DNA of 64,000 nucleotides. It comes from Phaeobacter sp. 11ANDIMAR09. Lineage in GTDB: Bacteria > Pseudomonadota > Alphaproteobacteria > Rhodobacterales > Rhodobacteraceae. Within the stretch, counting starts at the first letter, position 1. Every line of letters begins with the position of its first letter. The notes under the pieces are model-generated. The model had not been told where the DNA came from. It saw only the letters and a program-made list of their open reading frames with translations, and did not search any database. The position numbers were made by a program, and so were the translations under genes. Below are positions 24,000-33,765 of this stretch, piece after piece. The DNA lies in the NCBI RefSeq assembly GCF_001294455.1, contig NZ_LIKT01000008.1:1-64000 (forward strand). Direction: 5' to 3'.

Positions 24000-26558
24000 A
24001 TGAAACCGGAGTTTGCTCTTTCTCTTTCCGCAGAGGGTATTGTTCTGCTGCATCGTGCAGCCGGAGGCTGGCGCAATGTGGGCTCAGTTGCGCTTGAGGC
24101 TGCGGATCTGGCAAGCGAACTCGCGGCGCTCAAGGCCAAGGGGGACACTCTGGCTCCCAAGGGCCTGTGCAAGCTGATCATTCCAAATGATCAGATCCGT
24201 TATTTGACCATTGAAACCGGCATTTCCGACCTGGAAAGCCGCCACCGTCTGGCAACAGCTGCTTTGGAAGGGGCCACCCCCTATCCGGTCTCCGAGCTGG
24301 CTTTTGATCTGTCCGAGGACGGCAGCCAGACCCATATCGCAGCTGTCGCTCAGGAAACCCTGGCCGAGGCAGAAAGTTTTGCGCTGGAGAACGGGTTTAA
24401 CCCCGCCTCTTTTGTTGCGACCCCGGGGGAAACCGGCTTCCTCGGCGAGCCCTTCTTTGGCACCGCCTCGTCGCTTGGCGAAGGGGACGTGACCCCCGAT
24501 GGCATTGCCGTGGTTGATATTGGCCCGGCAGCCCTGCCCGTCGCTGCCCCAACGCCCCCTGCCAGCCCCGCTGTTGACGCAGCTGTTGCTGAGAACAACG
24601 CGGCAAACCCCGGCAAAGTCGAAGCCTTGCCCAAGGCACCTGCCGAGATTGAACCGAAGGGTGAATCCGCCGCCAGTGATGCCGAAGAACCCGGCCCCAT
24701 CGCCGGCTTTAGCACTCGTCGCCGCAGGTCGCCGGATGCGGCCGCGCAGCCTGCCAAAGTCGCGCCCACAAAACCTGCGCAACAGCCCGATACCAAGGTA
24801 GCGCCCCCCAAAGCTGTAGAGAAACAGCAGGCAAAGGCAGCGCCCAGCGTCACCGCGACCGACCCAAAGACGCCTGCGACCAAGCCCGTCGAAGCGCCCA
24901 GTCCAATAGCCGGGGCAAATCCCGGTGTCACTGTGGCTCCCGCCCCGCCCGCAACGGCTAAGACTTTGGCAGGAAAAGAAACACAATCTACACCCGTTTC
25001 AGGAAAGGCCCTCAATTCGTCGGCCGCATCCAGCCCTGCCGTGCCCCCAGCCCCCGGCGCGGCTCCGGCCAAGCCTGTCGCCATCAGTGGCGCAGCAGCG
25101 AAACCGGCAAAGAGCCTTGAGACCGCCCCCAAGGGTGAGGCAACCACCAGCCAGAAAAAGCCCCGCTTCCTTGGACTGATCCTGACAGCCGGTCTGGTGT
25201 TGGTCATGGTCGCAATCGCAGCCTTTGCTCTCTTTTCCGAGGGGGGATTGTTCTTCTCCTCCGAGCGTCCGCCGCTTGAGCAAGGCGAGGAGGCGCCGCT
25301 GGACGGCCCACCGCCTGCCTCCCTTGAGGAAGAGCCCCGCATCGAAGCCGAACCTCCGGCCGCCAGTCTTGCAGATCCAAATGATCCTAGCACTCTTCCG
25401 CTAAGCCAGCTTGATCCAGCGCCAGACGGCATCGCGCCCCAGGTGAGCGCAATCCCCGGGCAGGCAGATCCGGGTATCGTTGAGCTGAGTGATTCAGCGG
25501 ATAACCCCGAAATCGCAAGCCTAGAACCAGGCGGTCAATTGGATGCAAGCACGGGCCAGCCCGTGCTTGATGCGTTAGAAGGGCCAAATGCTGAGCAAAA
25601 TCCCGCCGACGAGGCCCTGAGTGAAGCCGCTCTCTATGCTGCCACCGGCATCTGGCAGCAGGTCCCCGAAATTGCCGAGGCCCCGGCGCTGGTTTCGCTT
25701 GATGACATCTACATCGCCTCAATTGACAACAGTGATCTGTCGCAGGATGCCGTGGCGCTGCCCGTTTCTCCGCAAACCAACCGTGATGCCACACCAGATA
25801 CGCTCAGCTCTCCCGCAGCGGCAGGCAGCAATTTTGACCTTGATCCCCGCGGTTTGGTGACGGCCACGCCCGAAGGCACGTTGAACCCTGATGGAGTCAT
25901 GATCTACCTTGGGCGCCCCAGCATTGTTCCGCCCGAAACGCCCCCCCGCACCACAGCCCAAGAGGTTGCAAACGAAGCTGAAAACGCCCGCCTGGCCACA
26001 CTTTCGCGGGTGCGTCCCCGTCCCCGACCCACTGATTTGGTGGAACAGGCCGAACGCGCCCTTTTGGGCGGGTTGAGCCGCGCGGAACTGGCGCGGATCC
26101 GCCCTCGGGCGCGCCCTGCCAGCCTCAAGACCGAAGAACAGGAAAACCAACCTGTCAGTGATCTGGCCATTGCTGCATCCACCAAACCGCGGGCACGGCC
26201 AGCGAATTTTGCCAATCTGGTGGATCGCGCCACCCGGCAACGCGCTGCTGCGGCGGCAACCCCTGCTGCGGTTGCGACAGTTCCCACCCCCTCCGTTACC
26301 CCCAGCATTCCGAGTTCCGCCTCGGTGGCACGTCAGGCTACCGTCAAGAATGCTATCAATTTGCGGCGTTTGAACCTTATCGGAGTATCCGGAAAACCCT
26401 CGAACCGGCAAGCGCTGGTTCTGATGCCAAGCGGGCGAACCCGCCAAGTCCGGGTTGGCGACCGCCTGGACGGCGGAACCGTTGTGGCAATCAGCGACAG
26501 CCAGCTGCAGTACCAAAAGCGCGGAACCAATACGACGCTGAAACTGCCGGGCAACTAA
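24000..26558 (+). CDS. Large Pro/Ala-rich membrane protein with PilM-like and PilP-like ends
   Basis: The 852-residue protein has four parts. Residues 1-160 resemble a PilM/actin-like fold (FALSLSAEGIVLLHRAAGGW, IPNDQIRYLTIETG, LEGATPYPVSELAFDL). Residues 160-385 are a Pro/Ala/Lys linker. One membrane helix lies at about 388-412 (LILTAGLVLVMVAIAAFALF). The periplasmic part is acidic and Pro-rich with three RPRxRP repeats near 671, 699 and 728. The last ~70 residues (LNLIGVSGKPSNRQALVLMP, VRVGDRLDGGTVVAISDSQL) look like a PilP/GspC homology-region domain. A cytoplasm-to-periplasm link of PilM-PilP type in one chain is plausible but no pilus genes are nearby. Long reverse-strand frames here are composition artefacts. 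Confidence 0.8.
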   Translation: MKPEFALSLSAEGIVLLHRAAGGWRNVGSVALEAADLASELAALKAKGDTLAPKGLCKLIIPNDQIRYLTIETGISDLESRHRLATAALEGATPYPVSELAFDLSEDGSQTHIAAVAQETLAEAESFALENGFNPASFVATPGETGFLGEPFFGTASSLGEGDVTPDGIAVVDIGPAALPVAAPTPPASPAVDAAVAENNAANPGKVEALPKAPAEIEPKGESAASDAEEPGPIAGFSTRRRRSPDAAAQPAKVAPTKPAQQPDTKVAPPKAVEKQQAKAAPSVTATDPKTPATKPVEAPSPIAGANPGVTVAPAPPATAKTLAGKETQSTPVSGKALNSSAASSPAVPPAPGAAPAKPVAISGAAAKPAKSLETAPKGEATTSQKKPRFLGLILTAGLVLVMVAIAAFALFSEGGLFFSSERPPLEQGEEAPLDGPPPASLEEEPRIEAEPPAASLADPNDPSTLPLSQLDPAPDGIAPQVSAIPGQADPGIVELSDSADNPEIASLEPGGQLDASTGQPVLDALEGPNAEQNPADEALSEAALYAATGIWQQVPEIAEAPALVSLDDIYIASIDNSDLSQDAVALPVSPQTNRDATPDTLSSPAAAGSNFDLDPRGLVTATPEGTLNPDGVMIYLGRPSIVPPETPPRTTAQEVANEAENARLATLSRVRPRPRPTDLVEQAERALLGGLSRAELARIRPRARPASLKTEEQENQPVSDLAIAASTKPRARPANFANLVDRATRQRAAAAATPAAVATVPTPSVTPSIPSSASVARQATVKNAINLRRLNLIGVSGKPSNRQALVLMPSGRTRQVRVGDRLDGGTVVAISDSQLQYQKRGTNTTLKLPGN

Positions 26559-26680
26559 GCGGCATCTAAATAAGACATGTGATGAAAATCAAACGCAATA
26601 TCTGCGGGGTTTCTTCATCATTTCCTTTACCACTGCGCTGATCACGCGCAGAATTGGCAAGATTCACGAAAGACCCGCAG

Positions 26681-27136
26681 ATGCTCGACCCTATAGACAC
26701 CAAGCTTCTTGCCGCCTTGCAAAAGAATGCCCATCTCACCTCGCAAGAGCTGGGCGAGCTGCTGAACCTATCTGCCAGCCAAGCCGGTAGGCGGCGACTG
26801 CGACTGGAAGCCGAGGGTTTTATTCAGGCCTACTGCGCCCGGCTTGACCCGACAAAGCTTGGACTAACCGTCCAGGGTTTTGTGCATGTGAACCTGGGCA
26901 GCCATGGGCCCGAACAATCCCAAAGCTTTAGCCGCCTGGTCAGCACCCGCACGGAAATCACCTCGGCCTGGACCATGACCGGCGAGGCCGACTATCTGCT
27001 GCGCGTCTATTGCCGAGATTTGCAGGCGCTTAACGAGCTCATTCACGAAGTCCTTCTGCCACATCCGGCGGTCGCCCGCGTCCAAAGTCAGATCGTAATG
27101 GCACAGTTAAAACGCGATGCCCCTTTGCCGACTTAA
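26681..27136 (+). CDS. Lrp/AsnC-family transcriptional regulator
   Basis: From the ATG at 26681 the protein has 151 residues: an N-terminal helix-turn-helix (IDTKLLAALQKNAHLTSQELGELLNLSASQAGRRRLRL) and a C-terminal RAM ligand-binding domain (TSAWTMTGEADYLLRVYCRDLQALNELIHEVLL). A TTG nine codons upstream is possible but unlikely. Family members sense amino acids and bind DNA as octamers. It stands alone on the plus strand; the neighbouring genes do not reveal its target. Confidence 0.9.
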   Translation: MLDPIDTKLLAALQKNAHLTSQELGELLNLSASQAGRRRLRLEAEGFIQAYCARLDPTKLGLTVQGFVHVNLGSHGPEQSQSFSRLVSTRTEITSAWTMTGEADYLLRVYCRDLQALNELIHEVLLPHPAVARVQSQIVMAQLKRDAPLPT

Positions 27137-27198
27137 CAATAATGGAAGGTTTCCACTCTAAAGGTGGCGGGTGAATATTCATTTAGTGGAGCCCTCCA

Positions 27199-28419
27199 TT
27201 GTCCTTCCAAGACCGTCGTTTAGAAGCCCGCCCCTCGACTGGTGAAGCCCCATTTGCCCTGAATGAGGTTTTCTTTTCCCGCACGGATGACCGTGGGGTG
27301 ATTCAGGCCGGGAACTATGTTTTCAAACGGGTTGCGCACTACCAGTGGGAAGAACTCATTGGCGCCCCACATAAGATCATCCGACACCCTGATATGCCAA
27401 AGGGTGTTTTCCAGCTGTTCTGGGAAACCATCAAATCGGGTGAAAACATCGGCGCCTATGTAAAGAACAAGGCCAAAGACGGGCTGTATTACTGGGTTTT
27501 TGCGGTGATTGTCCCCTGTGACGGCGGCTATCTTTCCGCCCGTATTTCTCCCAGCAGTGAATTGTTTGAAGAGGTCAAAACGGTCTACGCCGAATTGCTA
27601 CAAGCCGAGACAAACGAGGAGCTCAGCCCGGAGGAAAGTGCGCAACGATTGCTGGAGTGGGTGCGCAGCAAAGGTTTCGGCAACTACCGTGAATTCGCCA
27701 CACATGCGTTGAGCGAGGAGCTTCTGGCGCGTGATGTCGGCCTGGAACGCCCGAAGGATCCAAAGATCTCTGACCTGCGCAGAATGATGTCCAATGCCGA
27801 AGTGTTGGTGGGCGAGACCCAGGGCCTGGTCAAAGACTTTGATGCGATGCACACCATCCCGCACAACCTGCGCGTCATCGCGTCACGAATTGAGCCCTCG
27901 GGCGGTCCGGTGACTGTTCTGTCGCAGAATTACGGTGCCATGTCGCGCGAAATGTCAGATTGGTTTGGCACTCATGTGATCGGGGAAAACAGCAACTTCA
28001 ACACCATCAAACAGGCTGTTACCAACAGTCTCTTTGTCGAGGGCATGGCACGCATCCTGAACGAATGTAACGAGCACCTGAAGATCGAAAGGCGTAGCTA
28101 CGAAAACGTCGACATGGAGGCTGAGCGCAAGATCTTGAACGACTTGGTAAAGTTCGAAACTGACCGCGCCCGCAAAGGTGCCGAGGAAGTGGACCACGAG
28201 GCGGAACGGATCATGCGGGCCTGCCAAGTCATGCACCGTCAGTTTCTCGGGCTCAGCTCGACCCGGGTTCTGTGTAAAATCGAAAGTGCGCGGCTGCCTG
28301 AATCTGGCGAAACCCTGTCTGATATCATTGACCAGCTCGGGGTCTTCCAGGAACGCATCTCGCGCCGTTTGGACGATATCACCAAACTCAGCAATGAGAT
28401 TCGGATGATGGAACAATAG
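27199..28419 (+). CDS. PAS-domain protein (Aer-like sensor part) without a receptor signalling domain
   Basis: The start is a TTG at 27199 with GTGGAG just upstream. A PAS domain of the Aer/PAS_3 type fills residues 25-125 (TDDRGVIQAGNYVF, APHKIIRHPDMPKGVFQLFW, YYWVFAVIVPCDGGY). The remaining 280 residues are helical (coiled coil around 290-400) with no membrane helix and no chemoreceptor hairpin tip, so it is not a complete chemotaxis receptor. It may relay redox or ligand signals through its helical part. It lies alone between an Lrp regulator and a Kef antiporter. Confidence 0.8.
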   Translation: MSFQDRRLEARPSTGEAPFALNEVFFSRTDDRGVIQAGNYVFKRVAHYQWEELIGAPHKIIRHPDMPKGVFQLFWETIKSGENIGAYVKNKAKDGLYYWVFAVIVPCDGGYLSARISPSSELFEEVKTVYAELLQAETNEELSPEESAQRLLEWVRSKGFGNYREFATHALSEELLARDVGLERPKDPKISDLRRMMSNAEVLVGETQGLVKDFDAMHTIPHNLRVIASRIEPSGGPVTVLSQNYGAMSREMSDWFGTHVIGENSNFNTIKQAVTNSLFVEGMARILNECNEHLKIERRSYENVDMEAERKILNDLVKFETDRARKGAEEVDHEAERIMRACQVMHRQFLGLSSTRVLCKIESARLPESGETLSDIIDQLGVFQERISRRLDDITKLSNEIRMMEQ

Positions 28420-28614
28420 GTTCGGATCTGGCTGATTTTGCAGTTCGATTGACCAAAACACCTACGGCGGCGCGGGGAAACCTGGCCGCCGTTTCCCATT
28501 GAGAAACGGATCAACCCGCTCCTGTTGCCCCCCCTTTAGGCCAGATAAAACCAACCCTTTCACAATCTTGCTAAAACCGTTGCCAAGGCGCAAATCGCTT
28601 GCGATACCCAATGT

Positions 28615-30498
28615 ATGGACGCATTTCTGTATCAGGCAACAATCTATCTCGCTGCTGCTGTTATCGCAGTTCCCTTGGCTTCCCGGCTCGGACTTGGGTC
28701 CGTCTTAGGCTATCTGGCTGCCGGCATTATCATCGGCCCGGTTTTGGGGCTGGTTGGGGCTGAAACCGAAGATCTTCAACATGTAGCGGAATTCGGCGTC
28801 GTGATGATGCTGTTTCTCATTGGCTTGGAGCTCGACCCGCGGGCGCTCTGGGCCATGCGGCATAAACTTGTCGGGTTGGGGGGATTGCAGGTCGTCCTGA
28901 GCACCCTGGCGCTCATGGTTGCCGGCCTAGTCGCAGGCGAGACCTGGCAGGTGAGCCTGGCGATCGGCCTGGCCCTGTCGCTGTCCTCTACCGCGATTGT
29001 ACTGCAGACCCTGTCAGAAAAAGGTCTGATGCAGACCGGTGGCGGGCGGGCTTCCTTTTCGGTTCTCCTGACGCAGGATATTGCCGTCATTCCGATCCTG
29101 GCGCTGCTGCCCCTGCTGGCGATGAGCGAAGTGCCCTATTCCGGTGGCGCTGCCGTTCTCGACCATGCTGACACCGGCAGCCATGCGGCTGCAACACATG
29201 AAGGGCTCTCATTGGTTGCAGGACTGCCCGGATGGGCCGTGACTCTGACGACGCTTGGCATGATCGGCCTCATCGTGCTGGCGGGCATCTATCTGACGCA
29301 ACCGCTATTTCGCTTCATTCACGCCACCAACCTGCGCGAAATGTATACGGCCCTGGCGCTGTTGATCGTGGTCGGCATCTCCTTTCTGATGACCCTCGTT
29401 GGCCTTTCCCCGGCGCTGGGGGCCTTTTTGGCGGGCGTGGTTCTGGCCAACTCTGAATTCCGCCACGAGCTGGAAAGCGATCTCATGCCCTTTAAGGGCC
29501 TGTTGCTGGGGCTCTTCTTCATCACGGTGGGCGCGGGCATCAACTATCGGCTGCTGCTGGCCGAGCCCGGAGATCTCCTGGGACTTGCCCTCTTGGTAAT
29601 CCTGGCTAAGGGCGTGATCCTGTTTTTTGTCGGCCGGGCCTTTGGCTTGAGGCGCCGCAATCACTGGCTCTTCACCCTCAGTCTTGCCCAGGCTGGTGAA
29701 TTTGGCTTTGTCCTGCTCGCCTTTTCCAGGCAACAAAATGTCATTCCGGCGCCGCTGGCTGAAAAACTCTTGCTAGTCATTGCGCTCTCGATGCTGATCA
29801 CCCCGCTCTTGTTCATCCTGTATGATCTGCTGTCCCATTACATGGGAGATTCCAGCGTCGAACATGAACCGGACGAAATCGACGAACAGGGGCCCGTCAT
29901 CATTGCCGGCATTGGCCGCTTTGGCCAGATCGTCAATCGGCTGGTGCGCGCCAGCGGTTTCAAAACCATCCTGCTCGACAATGATATACGCGCCGTGCAG
30001 CTGATGCGCCGCTTTGGCGTCAAAAGCTTCCTGGGCGACCCCACCCGCCCCGAGCTGCTGAAGGCCGCTGGCATTGCCAAAGCCCATGTCCTGGTTGTGG
30101 CACTGGATGACCCGGACAAGACCACAACGATGGTAGCCTATGTGCGGCGCACATATCCGGATCTGCATATCATCGCCCGCGCCTATGACCGCAACCATGT
30201 GTTTGAGCTCTACAAGGCCGGAGCGGATGACATCGTCCGAGAAATGTTCGACAGCTCGCTGCGCGCGGGGCGCTATGTTCTCGAAAAGATTGGCCTCAGC
30301 GAATATGAGGCCGCCCAGGCCGAACAGACCTTCTATGCTCATGACCGTCTCACGGTGCGTGAACTGGCCTCGCTTTGGCAACCCGGCACCCCGGCCAGTG
30401 AAAACCAGGCCTATATCAACCGCTCGCGCGAGTTGGAGAAGGATCTGGAGACAGCCCTGTTGGAGCTGGCAGAGAAAAAGGAACAGGACCGATCCTAG
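28615..30498 (+). CDS. Kef-type CPA2 cation/proton antiporter
   Basis: A 627-residue inner-membrane protein with about twelve membrane helices in residues 1-400 (FGVVMMLFLIGLELDPRALW is the conserved unwound-helix segment of the family) and an RCK N-terminal Rossmann domain beginning IIAGIGRFGQIVNRLV near residue 425, where NAD-type nucleotides bind. The layout is that of KefB/KefC, K+/H+ antiporters gated by ligands and protective under electrophile or pH stress. No KefF/KefG ancillary gene is present. A terminator follows 8 bp after the stop. Confidence 0.9.
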   Translation: MDAFLYQATIYLAAAVIAVPLASRLGLGSVLGYLAAGIIIGPVLGLVGAETEDLQHVAEFGVVMMLFLIGLELDPRALWAMRHKLVGLGGLQVVLSTLALMVAGLVAGETWQVSLAIGLALSLSSTAIVLQTLSEKGLMQTGGGRASFSVLLTQDIAVIPILALLPLLAMSEVPYSGGAAVLDHADTGSHAAATHEGLSLVAGLPGWAVTLTTLGMIGLIVLAGIYLTQPLFRFIHATNLREMYTALALLIVVGISFLMTLVGLSPALGAFLAGVVLANSEFRHELESDLMPFKGLLLGLFFITVGAGINYRLLLAEPGDLLGLALLVILAKGVILFFVGRAFGLRRRNHWLFTLSLAQAGEFGFVLLAFSRQQNVIPAPLAEKLLLVIALSMLITPLLFILYDLLSHYMGDSSVEHEPDEIDEQGPVIIAGIGRFGQIVNRLVRASGFKTILLDNDIRAVQLMRRFGVKSFLGDPTRPELLKAAGIAKAHVLVVALDDPDKTTTMVAYVRRTYPDLHIIARAYDRNHVFELYKAGADDIVREMFDSSLRAGRYVLEKIGLSEYEAAQAEQTFYAHDRLTVRELASLWQPGTPASENQAYINRSRELEKDLETALLELAEKKEQDRS

Positions 30499-30505
30499 CA
30501 TAGAA

Positions 30506-30533
30506 AAAGCCCCGCGCTGCGCCGCGGGGCTTT
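30506..30533. terminator. Hairpin terminator between kef-like gene and cobT
   Basis: AAAGCCCCGCG and CGCGGGGCTTT form an 11-bp perfect stem around CTGCGC. A and T tracts on the two sides allow use by both convergent genes. Confidence 0.85.
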
Positions 30534-30560
30534 CTGTTTCGCTAGTCTATGTCGCAGGGA

Positions 30561-31577
30561 TCAGCCGTCGGAAACTCCGGCTTCGGCAAAGGTGGCCATC
30601 CCACTGTGGCAGGCAATCGCCCCCTTCAGCACCTGAATGGCCAGCGCCGCGCCAGAGCCTTCGCCAAGACGCAGACCCAGAGACAGCAAGGGCTGTTTGC
30701 CCAGCTGGGCGAGCAATGCCGGATGTGCATTCTCGGCGCTTTGGTGGCCGGCAACAGCATGGTCCAATGCGCTCGCGCTGGTGCGCTGCAGACAGGCCGC
30801 AGCGGCGCAGCAGATGAACCCATCCAGGATCACCGGGATCTTAAGAAGGCGAGCTGCAGCGATGGCACCGGCCATGGCCGCGATTTCGCGCCCGCCCAGA
30901 CAGCCCAAAGCATCCAAACCATCCTTGATCGCGGCTGCGTGCAGTGTCGCGCCTTCGCGCACCACGCGGGACTTGTTAGCCAGCCCGGCGTCATCAACCC
31001 CGGTGCCACGCCCAGTCCAATCCTCGGCCTCGCCGCCAAAGAGCGCAAAGGCCAATGCCGCAGCCGGGGTGGTATTGCCGATCCCCATCTCGCCAACCAC
31101 CAGCAGATCTGCAGTCGGATCAACCGCTTCCCACCCCGCCTGCAAACCCGCAAGAAGCTCTGCCTCCGTCATCGCTGGCGCTTTGGTGAAATCCTGCACC
31201 GGCTTGTCCAGATCCAGCGCATGCACATCCATACGTGCCCCTGCCAGCTTGGCCAATTGATTGATCGCCGCACCGCCATGTTCAAAATTGATAACCATCT
31301 GCGCTGTCACCTCGGGTGGAAAGGCCGAGACCCCCTGGGCGGTGACACCGTGGTTGCCCGCAAAGACAATTACCTGAGGTGCGGTGATCTGGGGGCGATC
31401 GGTACTGCGCCAGCCCCCATACCAGATCGCCAGATCCTCCAGCCGTCCCAGGGCGCCCGGGGGTTTGGTCAGCTGGCCGTTGCGCGCAGAGGCCGCATCA
31501 ACAAAAGTCTGATCCGCACCCGCGGCCGTAGCCAGGTGAGAGCGGAAGTCGTCAAGAGAGGTCAGGGTTGGCAGCAT
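30561..31577 (-). CDS. cobT: Nicotinate-nucleotide-dimethylbenzimidazole phosphoribosyltransferase
   Basis: The 338-residue enzyme shows the CobT order: [18 protein letters not shown] at the substrate-entry region, [33 protein letters not shown], and the C-terminal [16 protein letters not shown], with the catalytic Glu expected in the last motif. It makes alpha-ribazole phosphate for the lower ligand of cobalamin in the cytoplasm. It is divergent from cobS across 100 bp; no cobalamin riboswitch is apparent in that gap. Confidence 0.95.
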   Translation of the reverse strand: MLPTLTSLDDFRSHLATAAGADQTFVDAASARNGQLTKPPGALGRLEDLAIWYGGWRSTDRPQITAPQVIVFAGNHGVTAQGVSAFPPEVTAQMVINFEHGGAAINQLAKLAGARMDVHALDLDKPVQDFTKAPAMTEAELLAGLQAGWEAVDPTADLLVVGEMGIGNTTPAAALAFALFGGEAEDWTGRGTGVDDAGLANKSRVVREGATLHAAAIKDGLDALGCLGGREIAAMAGAIAAARLLKIPVILDGFICCAAAACLQRTSASALDHAVAGHQSAENAHPALLAQLGKQPLLSLGLRLGEGSGAALAIQVLKGAIACHSGMATFAEAGVSDG

Positions 31578-31677
31578 GGAAAGCCTCGTTGCATCTGGGT
31601 GGTGGACGCGCGTAAATCAGGTTTCAAACTGTTTAGCGGCTCCGGGCTGCTTCGCAAGTCCCGCAAGAGGCCCACAC

Positions 31678-32436
31678 ATGCGAAAAAACGACATATCACT
31701 GGTGGATATCGCTCTGGCGCTGGTTCTGTTGACCCGCCTGCCCCTGCCCCGCCTGTCTCAGGGCCATTTTGAACGGCAGTCCCGAGCGGTTTGGGCCTTT
31801 CCTCTGGCCGGGCTTTCCATCTCGCTGCCTGCCTGTTTGTTGGCCCTATCGGCCCTGACGCTGGGCCTGTCGCCGGGTATAGCAGCCGGGATGTTTTTGC
31901 TGGTGCAAGTGCTGTTGACCGGAGCCATGCACGAAGACGGGCTGGCCGATTGTGCCGATGGATTTTGGGGAGGGTTCACCCCCGGTCGGCGTTTGGAGAT
32001 CATGAAAGACAGCCAGATTGGCAGCTATGGCGTGCTGGCGCTTATCTTTGGGCTGGGGCTGCGCTGGCACGCCCTAGCACTGTTGCTCGACCTGGGAGCG
32101 AACTGGAGCTTGTTGAGCCTAGCGATGCTGAGCCGGGCGATGATGCCGGTTCTGATGCGATGGCTGCCCAATGCCCGCCAGTCCGGCCTATCGCAAAGCG
32201 TCGGCCGCCCGACCCGGCGGGCCATCGGCCTTGGTCTTGGCCTCGCCCTCGCGCTGTCTCTGCCCCTGCTGGGGATTGCCAGCCTTGCCATTGTCGCGGT
32301 GCTGTCGCTGATGACCCTGGGGCTAGGTCTACTGGCCCGAAGCAAGATTGGTGGACAGACCGGAGATGTTCTGGGAGCCTGTCAGCAGATCTGTGAAATC
32401 TCTGGCATGCTGCTCCTAGTCGTCCTCTACGGCTGA
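31678..32436 (+). CDS. cobS: Adenosylcobinamide-GDP ribazoletransferase (cobalamin synthase)
   Basis: The ATG at 31678 with AGAGG upstream gives 252 residues. A membrane protein with about six helices and the conserved acidic motif HEDGLADCADGFWGG plus GRRLEIMKDSQIGSYG. It joins alpha-ribazole(-phosphate) from the CobT branch to adenosylcobinamide-GDP in the inner membrane, the last step of cobalamin assembly. An open frame extends to 31576 but has no good start. A strong terminator follows. Confidence 0.95.
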   Translation: MRKNDISLVDIALALVLLTRLPLPRLSQGHFERQSRAVWAFPLAGLSISLPACLLALSALTLGLSPGIAAGMFLLVQVLLTGAMHEDGLADCADGFWGGFTPGRRLEIMKDSQIGSYGVLALIFGLGLRWHALALLLDLGANWSLLSLAMLSRAMMPVLMRWLPNARQSGLSQSVGRPTRRAIGLGLGLALALSLPLLGIASLAIVAVLSLMTLGLGLLARSKIGGQTGDVLGACQQICEISGMLLLVVLYG

Positions 32437-32444
32437 GGTCCAGT

Positions 32445-32477
32445 AAAAAGCCCGCAACCAAAGGTTGCGGGCTTTTT
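32445..32477. terminator. Strong bidirectional terminator, cobS/carD
   Basis: A perfect 15-bp stem AAAAAGCCCGCAACC / GGTTGCGGGCTTTTT around an AAA loop lies between the convergent cobS and carD genes. A5 and T5 tracts serve both directions. Confidence 0.95.
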
Positions 32478-32517
32478 GAATTCCTGCGGTGATCAGACCC
32501 AACGCTTGGGGAGCGGA

Positions 32518-33030
32518 TCAGGCCGCGACGCGAGAGGTCAGAACATCGCCAACCTGTTTTGCTGCCAGGATTTCATCACCACCGGCAACGGCGGCCACTT
32601 CACGTGTCAGGCGCTCAAGCGCGGCTTCATAGAGCTGACGCTCTGAATAGCTTTGTTCCCGCTGATCATCGGTGCGATGCAGATCTCGCACCACCTCGGC
32701 GATGGCAATCAGATCACCAGAGTTGATCTTTTGCTCATATTCCTGGGCGCGACGCGACCACATGGCGCGCTTAACCTTGGCCTTACCCTTTAGGGTTTTC
32801 ATCGCCTGCGCGATCACATCCGGCGAGCTGAGCGACCGCATGCCGACTTCGATGGCCTTATTGGTTGGCACCCGTAGGGTCATCTTGTCCTTTTCAAAGG
32901 TGATCACGAAAAGCTCCAGCGCAAAGCCGGCCACTTCCTGCTCCTCGATCGAGATGATCTGTCCAACACCATGGGCCGGATAAACAACATATTCGTCAGG
33001 ACGGAATGCGAGCTTCTTCGATTTTGTCAT
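32518..33030 (-). CDS. carD: CarD-family RNA polymerase-binding transcription factor
   Basis: From the ATG at 33030 (AAGGAAAG upstream) the protein has 170 residues. The N-terminal RNAP-interaction domain reads YVVYPAHGVGQIISIEEQEV and FVITFEKDKMTLRVPTNKA, the C-terminal helical DNA-binding part MWSRRAQEYEQKINSGDLIAIAEVVRDLHR. CarD binds the RNAP beta subunit and stabilises open promoter complexes. Gene order carD-fdxA-hslR-helicase, all minus strand, is widespread in Rhodobacterales. Length is typical. Confidence 0.95.
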   Translation of the reverse strand: MTKSKKLAFRPDEYVVYPAHGVGQIISIEEQEVAGFALELFVITFEKDKMTLRVPTNKAIEVGMRSLSSPDVIAQAMKTLKGKAKVKRAMWSRRAQEYEQKINSGDLIAIAEVVRDLHRTDDQREQSYSERQLYEAALERLTREVAAVAGGDEILAAKQVGDVLTSRVAA

Positions 33031-33362
33031 ACAGGTCTTTCCTTGCTCTAGAGATCGGGCCATCCCAAAAGGCAGTAGGCCCGACGCAACAACGGCAACG
33101 CTATCGCACCCGGCCTGCATCGCAGATCAGGGGCTCAATCGTTACCGTGGTTCAATTCCCCAATCCGCGTGCTGATTCAGCACTGCGCGGCAAAATGGGA
33201 TCCAGTTTCATATACATCTGGAAGAGATCATATCACAAAATGCCCCACTCCGAAAGGCGAAGGGAGGCATTTGCTGCGAATCAAATCTGAATTTCATTCC
33301 TTCCAGCGGCTTTTCCGGTCAATACCGCATCCCGGAGCACCCGAGACTGCGACAAAAACCGC

Positions 33363-33701
33363 TCAGCCGCCCTCGCCCGGGGCTTCGGAGAAATATTTCT
33401 CGAGCTTGCCTTGCTCACCATCGCGCTCTTCAGCATCTGGCATCGGGTCTTTTTTGGATACGATCACTGGCCACATTTCGGAATATTTACGATTGAATTC
33501 AACCCATTTATCCATGTCTGGCTCGGTGTCAGGGCGAATAGCATCAGCCGGGCATTCGGGCTCGCAAACACCACAATCGATGCATTCATCCGGGTGGATC
33601 ACCAGGGTGTTTTCCCCCTCGTAGAAACAATCCACCGGGCATACCTCTACACAATCCGTGTATTTGCAGGCGATGCAGTTATCCGTAACGACATAGGTCA
33701 T
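33363..33701 (-). CDS. fdxA: 7Fe ferredoxin FdxA
   Basis: 112 residues with the FdxA cluster pattern: [19 protein letters not shown] (3Fe-4S and 4Fe-4S ligands) and [14 protein letters not shown], then a C-terminal extension with [13 protein letters not shown] typical of the Azotobacter-type 7Fe ferredoxins. It carries electrons in the cytoplasm; the partner is not evident. It is transcribed in the same direction as hslR, with a 64-bp gap. Confidence 0.95.
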   Translation of the reverse strand: MTYVVTDNCIACKYTDCVEVCPVDCFYEGENTLVIHPDECIDCGVCEPECPADAIRPDTEPDMDKWVEFNRKYSEMWPVIVSKKDPMPDAEERDGEQGKLEKYFSEAPGEGG

Positions 33702-33765
33702 GCGGGTTCGGTCCCATTTACTGTTTGGCCACTAGCTAATTCAGACTCGCCACTTCTTCAAGATG

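Noticed and set aside
24084-25794. Long minus-strand ORFs of 300 and 360 codons
   Set aside because: Shadows of the GC-rich, Pro/Ala-rich plus-strand gene; low-complexity Gly/Ser/Ala translation.
31578-31677. Cobalamin riboswitch between cobT and cobS
   Set aside because: Only 100 bp, without the conserved B12-box or a recognisable fold.
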